From the NCBI GenBank assembly GCA_900557045.1, contig USQY01000047.1, positions 1-13,715 of the forward strand: 13,715 bases of DNA, written 5' to 3'. How positions within the stretch are numbered: position 1 is the first letter of the stretch; each line of letters starts with the position of its first letter. The notes under the pieces were generated by a model, which searched no databases, had not been told where the DNA came from, and saw nothing but the letters and a program-made list of their open reading frames with translations. The position numbers and the translations under genes were made by a program. Positions 8,085-13,592 of the stretch are shown here, one piece after another. The DNA comes from an uncultured Clostridium sp. GTDB taxonomy: Bacteria; Bacillota; Clostridia; TANB77; CAG-508.

Positions 8085-9197
8085 AATTTCATTTCCTTTC
8101 CAAGATACATTTATGTCTATTAGCATATCAGTTCTGCTTTTTATATAGCCTTTAACGGCATTATCATCAAAATAAAACTTAAGCATCATTAAAATTACAT
8201 CGTCAAGCAACACATTGTTAAGACAACGCATATAAACTTCTTTCTCAAGATTAAACCAATAATCATCATTGATTTTTTTGACAAAGTTTAATGATTTCCC
8301 CGATAATTCTCTTAACTTTTTTAATCTTTCAAGTCGTACAAAGAATGTTTCGTAATAAGCCTTATCTTGAGATTTTGATATAATTTCAACATCATAGCTT
8401 ATATAATCCTTTGAATTTTGCAAAACAAGCATTAGTTTGTTTTTGTCGTCTTTATTTTCTGTACTGCTAAGTTGATTTGAAAAAGCATAGTTTGTTTGAG
8501 TTAAAGACTTAACAGAAAAATTGTTATTCACAAAATAAGTTTCTCTCATATCAGAATTTGAAAAAGCAAACGGTATAAAATCAAATTCTAAAATATCATT
8601 GCTCTCAAAACTTTCCTTTGAAAAACAAAAGCCGAGATTACTTGTTTTCCTGTCTTTGTCAACATTGTAGCCTCTAAGTCTGCAAGTGCTGTTATCTTCA
8701 GTAAAAATAAGTCGTTCATTGCAGTAATTCTTATAAAGGTTATTGCCGTTTTTAAAGATATTTTTTATAATTTCCGCCCTGTTTTCTTCAATGGTTGAAA
8801 TAAAAATATCTTTATTTGTTCCATCAAATTTTATTTTGTCAAATAGCCCTTTAAGAACTGTTTTGCTCTTAACAAGGTCGTTTACCAATTTAATTTGTTC
8901 TTCACTGAATTCTTGACTTTCGAGAATGTTTAAAATATTTTTGTGAGTCATATATTTTTCAAAATAGTTCTCTGCAAACTCAAGATATTTTTCTTCTGTT
9001 ATATCTTCACTTTTGTAAATAATACCGTCAAAGCCGTGGATATAATTATCGGGCTTTTCTTCAACATCATAGAGGACTTTGTAATCAATTCCAAAGTAAT
9101 CAAAATATTTACATAAACCGACAACGGCTGCTGCAAACCTCCAATCGGTAGGCTGCAGCAAAGTGTCATAATCAAAGTAATCAATCTTTGTTTTCAT
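7803..9197 (-). CDS. cas8b: Cascade large subunit Cas8b (Cst1-like)
   Basis: A 464-residue large subunit expected to read the PAM and anchor the crRNA 5' end. It is assigned from its position between cas6 and cas7 and from the N-terminal QPTDWRFAAAVVGLCKYFDY segment (15-34), which resembles Cas8b1/Cst1 proteins. Family members often carry a CXXC...CXXC zinc motif. Here only single cysteines remain at 159, 172 and 191, so the metal site looks lost or changed. The start codon overlaps the cas6 stop by one base (TAATG), with AGGTG about 10 bases upstream. The helical C-terminus probably also makes a separate small subunit from an internal start at 8084. Confidence 0.88.
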   Translation of the reverse strand: MKTKIDYFDYDTLLQPTDWRFAAAVVGLCKYFDYFGIDYKVLYDVEEKPDNYIHGFDGIIYKSEDITEEKYLEFAENYFEKYMTHKNILNILESQEFSEEQIKLVNDLVKSKTVLKGLFDKIKFDGTNKDIFISTIEENRAEIIKNIFKNGNNLYKNYCNERLIFTEDNSTCRLRGYNVDKDRKTSNLGFCFSKESFESNDILEFDFIPFAFSNSDMRETYFVNNNFSVKSLTQTNYAFSNQLSSTENKDDKNKLMLVLQNSKDYISYDVEIISKSQDKAYYETFFVRLERLKKLRELSGKSLNFVKKINDDYWFNLEKEVYMRCLNNVLLDDVILMMLKFYFDDNAVKGYIKSRTDMLIDINVSWKGNEIMDEIKSAKSCGFLTSKKLIEMKSSNKINSYKQKIISALCAHDYDRAKEIILSLSAYVGMEFSFFYTFLENAEENKDLAFAFASALIEVSSKNN

Positions 9198-9937
9198 TAA
9201 TTCGGTTCACCTCCCTCCGATAAAAGCTCGGCAAAGCCAAATCCTGCGGATTTTCGTGAACCTATACCGCTTTTCAGCAGATAATTAATAACCGATTTAT
9301 CGGCATTAATACTAAAACTGCCTAAACTGCATTCAATGTAGTTTTTGTAGTGATAAACCACTGTTTTTTTTGCGTTTAACGGTTTAATTTCAAAGTTTGA
9401 AATTAACTTCTCGTCAAAACCGCTTTCAACAAGCTGCTCTTTAATTACCTGTTTTGCAATCTCCGTAAAATCCGGATTAGCAACCGAAATATACTTATCC
9501 GAATTATTCTCGGCTTTATGTAATCTGATACACAAAGGGCTAAGCATTTTCACAACAGCGGATGATGAAGTAACATTTTTTTCCGGCATAAGATTAACAC
9601 TGACAAGTTTCATTTCGTTGCCGAGCGGAGCGGGAATCGGCTTGTCCTTTTGCTTTATAAAAGCAGACATAAAAATACATCCCGTATTATAGTCAGCTGT
9701 TGAAAAAGTAATGTTTAGTTGATTTTTCCCGAGTTGAATTTCCGTTTTAGAAAACTTCGGCATAGGCAGATTCACCGCAAAAGTAAAATTTCTGCGTTCC
9801 GGTGTAAAATAATATTTTTCATAATATTTTCCCTCGGCAATATCTGACAGTGACCGTTTAAAAAACGAAAGCATAATTCGTCGATAATCAATCGGCAGCT
9901 TATTGTTTTGCAAATAAAATCGCAATAAGATTTTCAT
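9197..9937 (-). CDS. cas6: CRISPR RNA endoribonuclease Cas6
   Basis: Cas6 cuts the array transcript in each repeat to give mature crRNAs. The 246-residue protein ends with the diagnostic glycine-rich loop GIGSRKSAGFGFAEL, and it has the N-terminal RAMP strand (MKILLRFYLQNN). The frame has an ATG at 9949, but that codon is part of the ribosome binding site ATGGAGGT. The ATG at 9937 lies 5 bases after GGAGG and is the likely start. It is the first gene of the operon, with a leader RNA of about 70 nt that begins in a palindrome. No histidine is seen in the N-terminal region where many Cas6 enzymes place the catalytic one, so other residues may act. It should also process the mini-array RNA at 10148-10226. 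Confidence 0.93.
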   Translation of the reverse strand: MKILLRFYLQNNKLPIDYRRIMLSFFKRSLSDIAEGKYYEKYYFTPERRNFTFAVNLPMPKFSKTEIQLGKNQLNITFSTADYNTGCIFMSAFIKQKDKPIPAPLGNEMKLVSVNLMPEKNVTSSSAVVKMLSPLCIRLHKAENNSDKYISVANPDFTEIAKQVIKEQLVESGFDEKLISNFEIKPLNAKKTVVYHYKNYIECSLGSFSINADKSVINYLLKSGIGSRKSAGFGFAELLSEGGEPN

Positions 9938-9981
9938 ATTTACCTCCATTTATTATTTTAATAGTATTAGATTTTGTTATT

Positions 9982-10005
9982 AGAGTTATGATATTTCACA
10001 ACTCT
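9982..10005. promoter_or_regulatory. 24-bp palindrome at the cas transcription start (candidate operator)
   Basis: AGAGTT at one end mirrors AACTCT at the other, and 10 of the 12 base pairs across the dyad are complementary. It begins at about +1 relative to the -10 box at 10012-10017. A dyad overlapping the start site is a typical repressor site. In the RNA it would form a hairpin at the extreme 5' end of the cas mRNA, but no T-tract follows, so it is not a terminator. Confidence 0.6.
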
Positions 10006-10011
10006 AATTAC

Positions 10012-10040
10012 AGTATAGCGTTCACAATTTTGTTTGTCAA
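10012..10040 (-). promoter_or_regulatory. Promoter of the cas operon
   Basis: On the minus strand, a perfect -35 box TTGACA (10035-10040) is followed after exactly 17 bp by TATACT (10012-10017). Transcription should begin near 10005, about 70 bases before the cas6 start. An A/T-rich stretch upstream could act as an UP element. Such a near-consensus promoter would be strong unless repressed, which fits the two candidate control sites flanking it. Confidence 0.88.
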
Positions 10041-10042
10041 TA

Positions 10043-10058
10043 CCTAATATATATTTTC
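10043..10058 (+). promoter_or_regulatory. PAM plus seed target of the mini-array guide, beside the cas -35 box
   Basis: CCT at 10043-10045 is followed by AATATATATTTTC. The pseudo-spacer at 10178 begins AATATTTATTTAC: positions 1-5, 7-11 and 13 match, and 6 and 12 do not. Positions 6 and 12 are the flipped-out bases in type I Cascade. CCT belongs to the CCN-type PAMs known for clostridial I-B systems. The site starts 2 bp from the cas -35 box, so a bound Cascade should block RNA polymerase. Confidence 0.7.
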
Positions 10059-10117
10059 TAAGAAAAATTTTTATAAATAAGCTTATAAATACATTTATTT
10101 TTATAAATTTAGTACAT

Positions 10118-10146
10118 TTGATATTTACAATTAATTATGATATAAT
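10118..10146 (+). promoter_or_regulatory. Promoter of the mini-array (creR-like) RNA
   Basis: TTGATA (10118-10123) is separated by 17 bp from a perfect TATAAT (10141-10146), which also carries the TG of an extended -10 (10138-10139). Transcription should start at about 10153, inside the first degenerate repeat but before its stem-loop. It is divergent from the cas promoter. Confidence 0.85.
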
Positions 10147-10147
10147 T

Positions 10148-10177
10148 TAATAAATCTTTCCAAAATGGATTTTAAAT
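10148..10177 (+). repeat. Degenerate CRISPR repeat 1 (psi-R1)
   Basis: Compared with the minus-strand sense of the array repeat, 25 of 30 positions agree; changes fall at 1, 2, 11, 16 and 18. Positions 19-30, which include the 5' handle, are intact. Four base pairs of the stem (TCCA/TGGA) remain. Confidence 0.92.
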
Positions 10178-10196
10178 AATATTTATTTACACCACC

Positions 10197-10226
10197 TTTT
10201 TAATCTATCCAAATTGGATTTTGTCT
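10197..10226 (+). repeat. Degenerate CRISPR repeat 2 (psi-R2)
   Basis: Positions 6-26 of the array repeat are kept with one change in the loop, so the 5-bp stem ATCCA/TGGAT and the Cas6 cutting region survive. Positions 1-5 have drifted to a T-run, and 27-29, inside the handle, have changed. Confidence 0.9.
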
Positions 10227-10324
10227 TTACCATACTCTTTTGTCAAGGTGAACCCGTGGTATTTCTCGTTTTTTCCTCAAAAATCCGAACTTCACTTTGG
10301 CAATTTAGGTTTGTCTTTACCATA
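10220..10324. repeat. 15-bp direct repeats flanking an imperfect 13-bp inverted repeat
   Basis: TTTGTCTTTACCATA occurs at 10220-10234 and again, identical, at 10310-10324. Between them, 10240-10252 pairs with 10291-10303 over 13 positions with two G-T pairs. The first copy begins inside the second degenerate CRISPR repeat. The layout resembles a tiny non-coding insertion with target duplication, or a structured 3' part of the creR-like transcript. No coding capacity is seen. Confidence 0.6.
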
Positions 10325-10382
10325 TTATAACATTTTCACTGTACCATAATCCGTACTTTGAATTTGATTTATAAAAAAGATA

Positions 10383-10420
10383 AAAGGCTCTCGATAAAAA
10401 TTCGAGGGCCTTTGATTTTT
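10383..10420. terminator. Bidirectional intrinsic terminator
   Basis: AAAGGCTCTCGA (10383-10394) pairs with TCGAGGGCCTTT (10402-10413) through 12 pairs with one T-G. On the plus strand GATTTTT follows; on the minus strand a T-rich run follows. It is the first strong terminator downstream of the creR-like RNA, about 155 bp past it. Confidence 0.8.
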
Positions 10421-10490
10421 AAAATCATATTTCGTTATATGTTTTGGAGTAATGATTATAAATTATGATTTACCGGAATATTTTGCACGG

Positions 10491-10524
10491 CAATTATAAA
10501 AGTTTGGTCAAACTTTTATAATTG
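10491..10524. repeat. Perfect 34-bp palindrome
   Basis: CAATTATAAAAGTTTG (10491-10506) and CAAACTTTTATAATTG (10509-10524) are exact reverse complements separated by GT. Flanking TTTACC (from 10470) and GGTAAA (to 10538) add a short outer pair. No T-tract follows on either strand, so it is an unlikely terminator. Function unknown: protein site, recombination scar or MITE relic. Confidence 0.7.
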
Positions 10525-10565
10525 TGACGGTAGGGTAAACAAAATTTATCTCCATTTTTAAATAT

Positions 10566-10802
10566 TTAAATCATTCTATGCTTTTTCCATCTGCCTGACA
10601 AATACCTTACAAGATATGCTGCAGCACGAGCATACCAATCAACAAACATACCGATCCATACACCTAAAACGCCCATATCAAGAACCATAACAAGTATATA
10701 ACTGCAAACTATTCTGAATATCCACATTAAAATCATACTTACACCGAGTGAAAAGTTTACATCTGTACACTTGCACAATTTGAGATATATTTCTTTGAAC
10801 AT
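10566..10802 (-). pseudogene. C-terminal fragment of a MATE-family efflux transporter
   Basis: The 78 residues (from TDVNFSLGVSMILMWIFRI through GVLGVWIGMFVDWYARAA to the basic end) resemble the last two membrane helices and tail of multidrug and toxin extrusion (MATE) pumps, which exchange drugs for Na+ or H+. A full MATE protein has about 450 residues and twelve helices, so some 370 are missing. Upstream sequence (10803-10870) is A/T-rich without related coding sequence and there is no good ribosome binding site before the first ATG. I take it as a truncated remnant, not a working gene. It faces the CRISPR locus and ends near the palindrome at 10491-10524. Confidence 0.75.
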
Positions 10803-11171
10803 TCTAACATAATAAATGCATTTATTTAAATATACAGATGTATTTTTAGTATATTATTACAATTAAAAATTAGCCGCTTGTATATATAATACTATTTAAG
10901 ATATTATATTATAAATGTGGTTTTAAATCAAAGTTAATATTCACTAACTTCAATATTTGGCATTTTCTGCTGTTTTTCTGTGTTACCAACATTTTATAAT
11001 TGATTATCAAAGATATAATAAGTTATCCTTCGGTAAAAATTATAAGTAAGTAATTTGTATAAATGATATTATATATCTTGATGTATGTTAAAATTATAAT
11101 CATCGTTAAACTTAGAGCTTAATATAAAACAGTTAAAATTTTCTTAAAAATTTTATAATCTGAAATTAACG
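10803..11171. other. A/T-rich intergenic spacer with no gene seen
   Basis: About 370 bases of low-complexity A/T-rich sequence between the MATE fragment and the tRNA promoter. I see no open frame with a ribosome binding site, no RNA fold and no clear repeat in it. Confidence 0.6.
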
Positions 11172-11172
11172 C

Positions 11173-11201
11173 TTGACAAATATTATCTGTAATGATATAA
11201 T
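11173..11201 (+). promoter_or_regulatory. Promoter of tRNA-Gly
   Basis: A perfect TTGACA (11173-11178) and a perfect TATAAT (11196-11201) with 17 bp between them lie directly upstream of the tRNA. Transcription should begin about 14 bases before the mature 5' end. Confidence 0.9.
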
Positions 11202-11221
11202 ACTATTTGTTGCAGAGATAA

Positions 11222-11295
11222 GCGGATGTAGTTTAGTGGTAGAACTTCAGCCTTCCAAGCTGATCGTGTGGGTTCGATTCCCATCATCCGCTCCA
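11222..11295 (+). tRNA. tRNA-Gly, anticodon TCC
   Basis: A full 74-nt cloverleaf. The acceptor stem GCGGATG pairs with CATCCGC, followed by discriminator T and an encoded CCA. The D-loop holds AGTGGTAGA, the anticodon loop CTTCCAA gives anticodon TCC (glycine, GGA codons), and the T-arm has GGTTCGATTCC. It is a single-gene transcript with its own promoter and terminator. No att-like duplication of its 3' end was seen in this window. Confidence 0.97.
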
Positions 11296-11330
11296 CAAAA
11301 GGTGCTGTAAAGAAACAGCATATTAAAAAG

Positions 11331-11367
11331 CCGAGATTCACGAAAAAGTGAGTCTCGGTGTTTTTTT
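11331..11367 (+). terminator. Intrinsic terminator of tRNA-Gly
   Basis: CCGAGATTCAC (11331-11341) pairs with GTGAGTCTCGG (11348-11358) in 11 pairs with one T-G, around a short A-rich loop, then TG and seven T residues. A smaller hairpin TGCTGT/ACAGCA at 11303-11320 sits between tRNA and terminator. Confidence 0.93.
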
Positions 11368-11368
11368 A

Positions 11369-11570
11369 CTTGCATTGCTGAATATTGTATCCGGGCAATA
11401 ATCGGTCGTTACCCTTATTTGCATTGGCAGTTATCTTTGTTCCGTCTATGTAGATATGCGACATATCCTGCTTTCCTTGACAGCAAGGTGTTTATTTAGA
11501 GCAATATGATGAAAAACCTCGTTAAATGTATATACCAGATCAGAAATTTCTATTATTTTTTCAATTTCCG
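11369..11570 (-). pseudogene. Frameshifted IS1182-type transposase remnant
   Basis: On the minus strand one frame encodes QDMSHIYIDGTKITANANKG, which carries the IDGTK-ANANK signature around the second catalytic Asp region of IS1182-type DDE transposases. The neighbouring upstream stretch reads in another frame (EISDLVYTFNEVFHHIALNK), so at least one frameshift separates them, and both ends are missing. No start codon or full domain remains, so it is inactive. The family is judged from the short motif only; other DDE transposases of the same broad group are possible. It marks past transposon activity beside the tRNA. Confidence 0.7.
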
Positions 11571-11644
11571 GTTATAATTTTAATTGATACTGTGTATAAT
11601 GCACCTTGTTGATGTGGTTTTTCATTGATAGTAAATTATATCAC

Positions 11645-11691
11645 AAAAACGACTGCATTCCTACCTTTCGGTTAGAATGCAGTCGTTTTTT
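11645..11691. terminator. Strong hairpin with A- and T-tracts (bidirectional terminator)
   Basis: AAAAACGACTGCATTC (11645-11660) and GAATGCAGTCGTTTTT (11675-11690) are perfect complements over 16 bp, with a short inner pairing ACC/GGT. It lies past the transposase remnant and downstream of the acyltransferase gene, and may have come with the old insertion sequence. Confidence 0.85.
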
Positions 11692-11819
11692 ATTTGGGCT
11701 GTTATTATGGTGCCAACAACGTAGACATTTACAACTCGCTGGCTCTCTTGACGATTGATTAAATAATCACTCAAGCTTAATTATAATTTATCATATAATC
11801 TATTATTTATCAAGACTAT

Positions 11820-12869
11820 TTATACAACTTTCTTTAAAACCGGAATCTTACTAAGTATAAAAGAAATTAAGTATGCAAAAACAACTGATACTATAAATAC
11901 TACAGGAATATTAATTAAAGCGAAATCAATATTGACTTTTTCTATAATCCTATACATAATTGTTACAATTAAAGCATGTATAGCATACATTCCTAAACTA
12001 CATTTCGAAATGGAATTTATAATATTATTAGTATGCATATTTTTAAATTTATCTTTTATAATTACAAAAACTGCTACTGTTTGAAATAAAACATTAATAT
12101 ATAAATTTTCATACATATTCAAAGCTTTTCCTGTAGTAATTGAAAGTATATATGTTCCCATAATAGTTATCAGTACGCCAAATAGACCCAATATATATAT
12201 TATTCTTTTATTCTTAAGTTCATAATTATTAATATACCAACCTAAAATAAAATATGTTGTAAAACCACCTACATATTTTAATGATAAATTATTTTCTATA
12301 ATATCATTTATATATTCAAATAAATTACTATAGTTACTTCCTATACTAATGATTTGTGGAATTATATATGTAAAAATTATAGATAAAATAATAAAATACT
12401 CCACATATTTTTTATTAGTATCATTTACCCATAATCGTAACAATGGAACTATAAGATATAGTCCGATTATCAAATAAACAAACCATAAATGATAATGTCC
12501 CTTAATTAAAGAACCTATAATATTAATGATATCAATAGATTCATGTTTTATTATTATTGAACCTACTATTTTAAACATAAAACAATAAAAAACCGACCAA
12601 AAAGCAAAAAAAGCAATCATTTTTATTATATGTTTAATTAATTTTTGAGTTGAAAATTGATAGTTCTTATCAAGCATTAAAGCTCCTGATATCATAATAA
12701 ATAATGGAACTCCTATTCTTGCTAATCCATCAAATATATTACCTACCCAAAAATTAAACGAACCAATATCTTTAACAAAATACTGTGCACAAGAATGAAC
12801 CATAATTACTGAAAAGCAAGCTATAACCCTTAAGACATCCAGGTAAACTATTCTATTACTTTTTGTCAT
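11820..12869 (-). CDS. Membrane acyltransferase, acyltransferase-3 family
   Basis: A 349-residue integral membrane protein with about ten hydrophobic helices, the usual size for this family (OafA/WecH-like). Such enzymes move acetyl or other acyl groups across the membrane onto cell-surface sugars or lipids. The first helix carries the conserved Arg14 and His25 in LDVLRVIACFSVIMVHS, and the next segment (LARIGVPLFIMISGALML) matches the family. The C-terminus is basic. The ATG is preceded by GAGGGG about 9 bases upstream, and a promoter lies at 12895-12924. It appears to be transcribed alone. The substrate cannot be told; no polysaccharide genes are next to it. Confidence 0.88.
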   Translation of the reverse strand: MTKSNRIVYLDVLRVIACFSVIMVHSCAQYFVKDIGSFNFWVGNIFDGLARIGVPLFIMISGALMLDKNYQFSTQKLIKHIIKMIAFFAFWSVFYCFMFKIVGSIIIKHESIDIINIIGSLIKGHYHLWFVYLIIGLYLIVPLLRLWVNDTNKKYVEYFIILSIIFTYIIPQIISIGSNYSNLFEYINDIIENNLSLKYVGGFTTYFILGWYINNYELKNKRIIYILGLFGVLITIMGTYILSITTGKALNMYENLYINVLFQTVAVFVIIKDKFKNMHTNNIINSISKCSLGMYAIHALIVTIMYRIIEKVNIDFALINIPVVFIVSVVFAYLISFILSKIPVLKKVV

Positions 12870-12894
12870 TTTATTTCCCCCTCAATCAAGCTAT

Positions 12895-12924
12895 ATTATA
12901 TAATGTTTTTTGACAATATGTCAA
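12895..12924 (-). promoter_or_regulatory. Promoter of the acyltransferase gene with a dyad on the -35 box
   Basis: On the minus strand TTGACA (12919-12924) and TATAAT (12895-12900) are both perfect, 18 bp apart. The -35 box is one arm of a perfect inverted repeat TTGACA-TAT-TGTCAA (12910-12924), which might bind a regulator or arise by chance. Confidence 0.75.
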
Positions 12925-12942
12925 TAATTTTTAAGAATTTTG

Positions 12943-13242
12943 TTAAATATAAAACAATTCATTACAAATTATTTCTTCAGCTTGATTTTTAATAGTGTTC
13001 ATAGTTCCAACCCAATAAAGCATATCTGTATTTTTCATTTCTTCGGTCAAATCACTATTATCTTTTAGTTGTTTAATAATTTGTTCAACCCTTAATGTAG
13101 CTTGTTCTTGAATATCTTTTAGATGAGTATTTAATGTACCATCTAAAAACATTATTGAATAGTCAGCTTTTTTATGCTTTTTTAGGTAGTTTAATCTCAT
13201 TTTGCCATATTTATTAAGAGTTATATTTTCTTGTTTTGGCAT
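12943..13242 (-). CDS. TnpV-family transposon protein, possibly 5'-damaged
   Basis: The 99 residues match the pattern of TnpV proteins carried by clostridial transposons: KYGKMRLNYLKKHKKADY, LDGTLNTHLKDIQEQA, then DMLYWVGTMNTIKNQAEEI and a short hydrophobic end. Its biochemical role is not established. Reading upstream of the ATG in the same frame gives GDYYISNIT (13243-13269), which is also family-like, yet no ATG, GTG or TTG exists before an in-frame stop. So either translation starts at the internal ATG or at a rare codon after GAGGGTG, or the true start was lost. It lies 29 bp downstream of the small gene at 13272, probably in one transcript. Confidence 0.78.
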   Translation of the reverse strand: MPKQENITLNKYGKMRLNYLKKHKKADYSIMFLDGTLNTHLKDIQEQATLRVEQIIKQLKDNSDLTEEMKNTDMLYWVGTMNTIKNQAEEIICNELFYI

Positions 13243-13271
13243 TGTAATATTTGAAATATAATAATCACCCT

Positions 13272-13526
13272 CTAACTTTCTAATTCAGATAATTTTATCT
13301 TTTTTGCTAGATTGGATATATAAACGTCATTAGAATAGTTAAAGACCAGAAATGCGGTATCTTTTACAATTACTCTATGTGGCTCAATATAAGAGATATT
13401 GGTTTTCTCAATTTTTCTTATACTACCATTAACAAAAGTAGGAGTAACCTTTGAGAACTCACATATAAACTCTAGTCTTTTCTTTAAGTTTTCCTCAAAT
13501 AGTAGTTCTTCTTTAATTATCTTCAT
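13272..13526 (-). CDS. Small protein of unknown function
   Basis: I do not recognise this protein of about 84 residues. It is soluble, charged and without a signal peptide or membrane helix; the second half looks beta-rich (YIEPHRVIVKDTAFLVFNY), the ends helical. Two ATG codons are possible: 13538 directly abuts AAGGA and is too close to it, while 13526 is 11 bases downstream of it, a little far. I prefer 13526. Position directly before the TnpV gene suggests it is part of the same mobile element. It could be a small regulatory or accessory transposon protein, but nothing in the sequence proves this. Confidence 0.6.
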   Translation of the reverse strand: MKIIKEELLFEENLKKRLEFICEFSKVTPTFVNGSIRKIEKTNISYIEPHRVIVKDTAFLVFNYSNDVYISNLAKKIKLSELES

Positions 13527-13555
13527 TTCAAGCACCATCCTTTCTTTTTAGGATA

Positions 13556-13592
13556 TTGGATGATGTTTTTTGGCAAAGAAAAAATCATCCAA
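13556..13592. repeat. Hairpin upstream of the small unknown gene
   Basis: TTGGATGAT (13556-13564) pairs perfectly with ATCATCCAA (13584-13592), and the inner T-run and A-run extend the stem. It lies in the probable 5' region of the gene at 13526. A second 8-bp inverted repeat, TATCTGTT/AACAGATA, follows at 13615-13636. The rest of 13593-13715 shows no gene. Confidence 0.6.

Larger units (their letters stand above)
10148..10226 (+). ncRNA. creR: CreR-like guide RNA: degenerate repeat, 19-nt pseudo-spacer, degenerate repeat
   Basis: Two decayed copies of the array repeat lie in direct order upstream of the cas operon. The first (10148-10177) matches in 25 of 30 bases and keeps the 3' end GGATTTTAAAT, so it supplies the normal 8-nt handle. 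The second (10197-10226) keeps 20 of 21 bases through the stem-loop (AATCTATCCA...TTGGATTTT) but loses the handle (GTCT in place of AAAT). So the parts needed for Cas6 cutting on both sides are kept and the rest has drifted. The enclosed pseudo-spacer (10178-10196) is 19 nt against 35-37 in the array. A mature product of about 49 nt is predicted (10170-10218). Its 5' part matches the PAM-flanked site at the cas promoter. CreR RNAs are known to guide Cascade to repress cas promoters; assignment here is by architecture and seed match. Confidence 0.78.

Noticed and set aside
9938..9949. ATG at 9949 as cas6 start
   Set aside because: It is embedded in the GGAGGT ribosome binding site that serves the ATG at 9937.
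10041..10147. A CreT-type toxin gene paired with the mini-array, as in CreTA modules
   Set aside because: No small open frame with a ribosome binding site lies between the two promoters, and the guide target sits at the cas promoter, so a cas-regulating role fits better.
10955..10985. Similarity of GGCATTTTCTGCTGTTTTTCTGTG to leader sequence near 1664-1687
   Set aside because: The match needs gaps and is low-complexity T-rich sequence.
11704..11762. Plus-strand peptide YGANNVDIYNSLALLTID before a stop, like a transposase tail
   Set aside because: Too short and without any upstream continuation past the hairpin at 11645-11691; family cannot be assigned.
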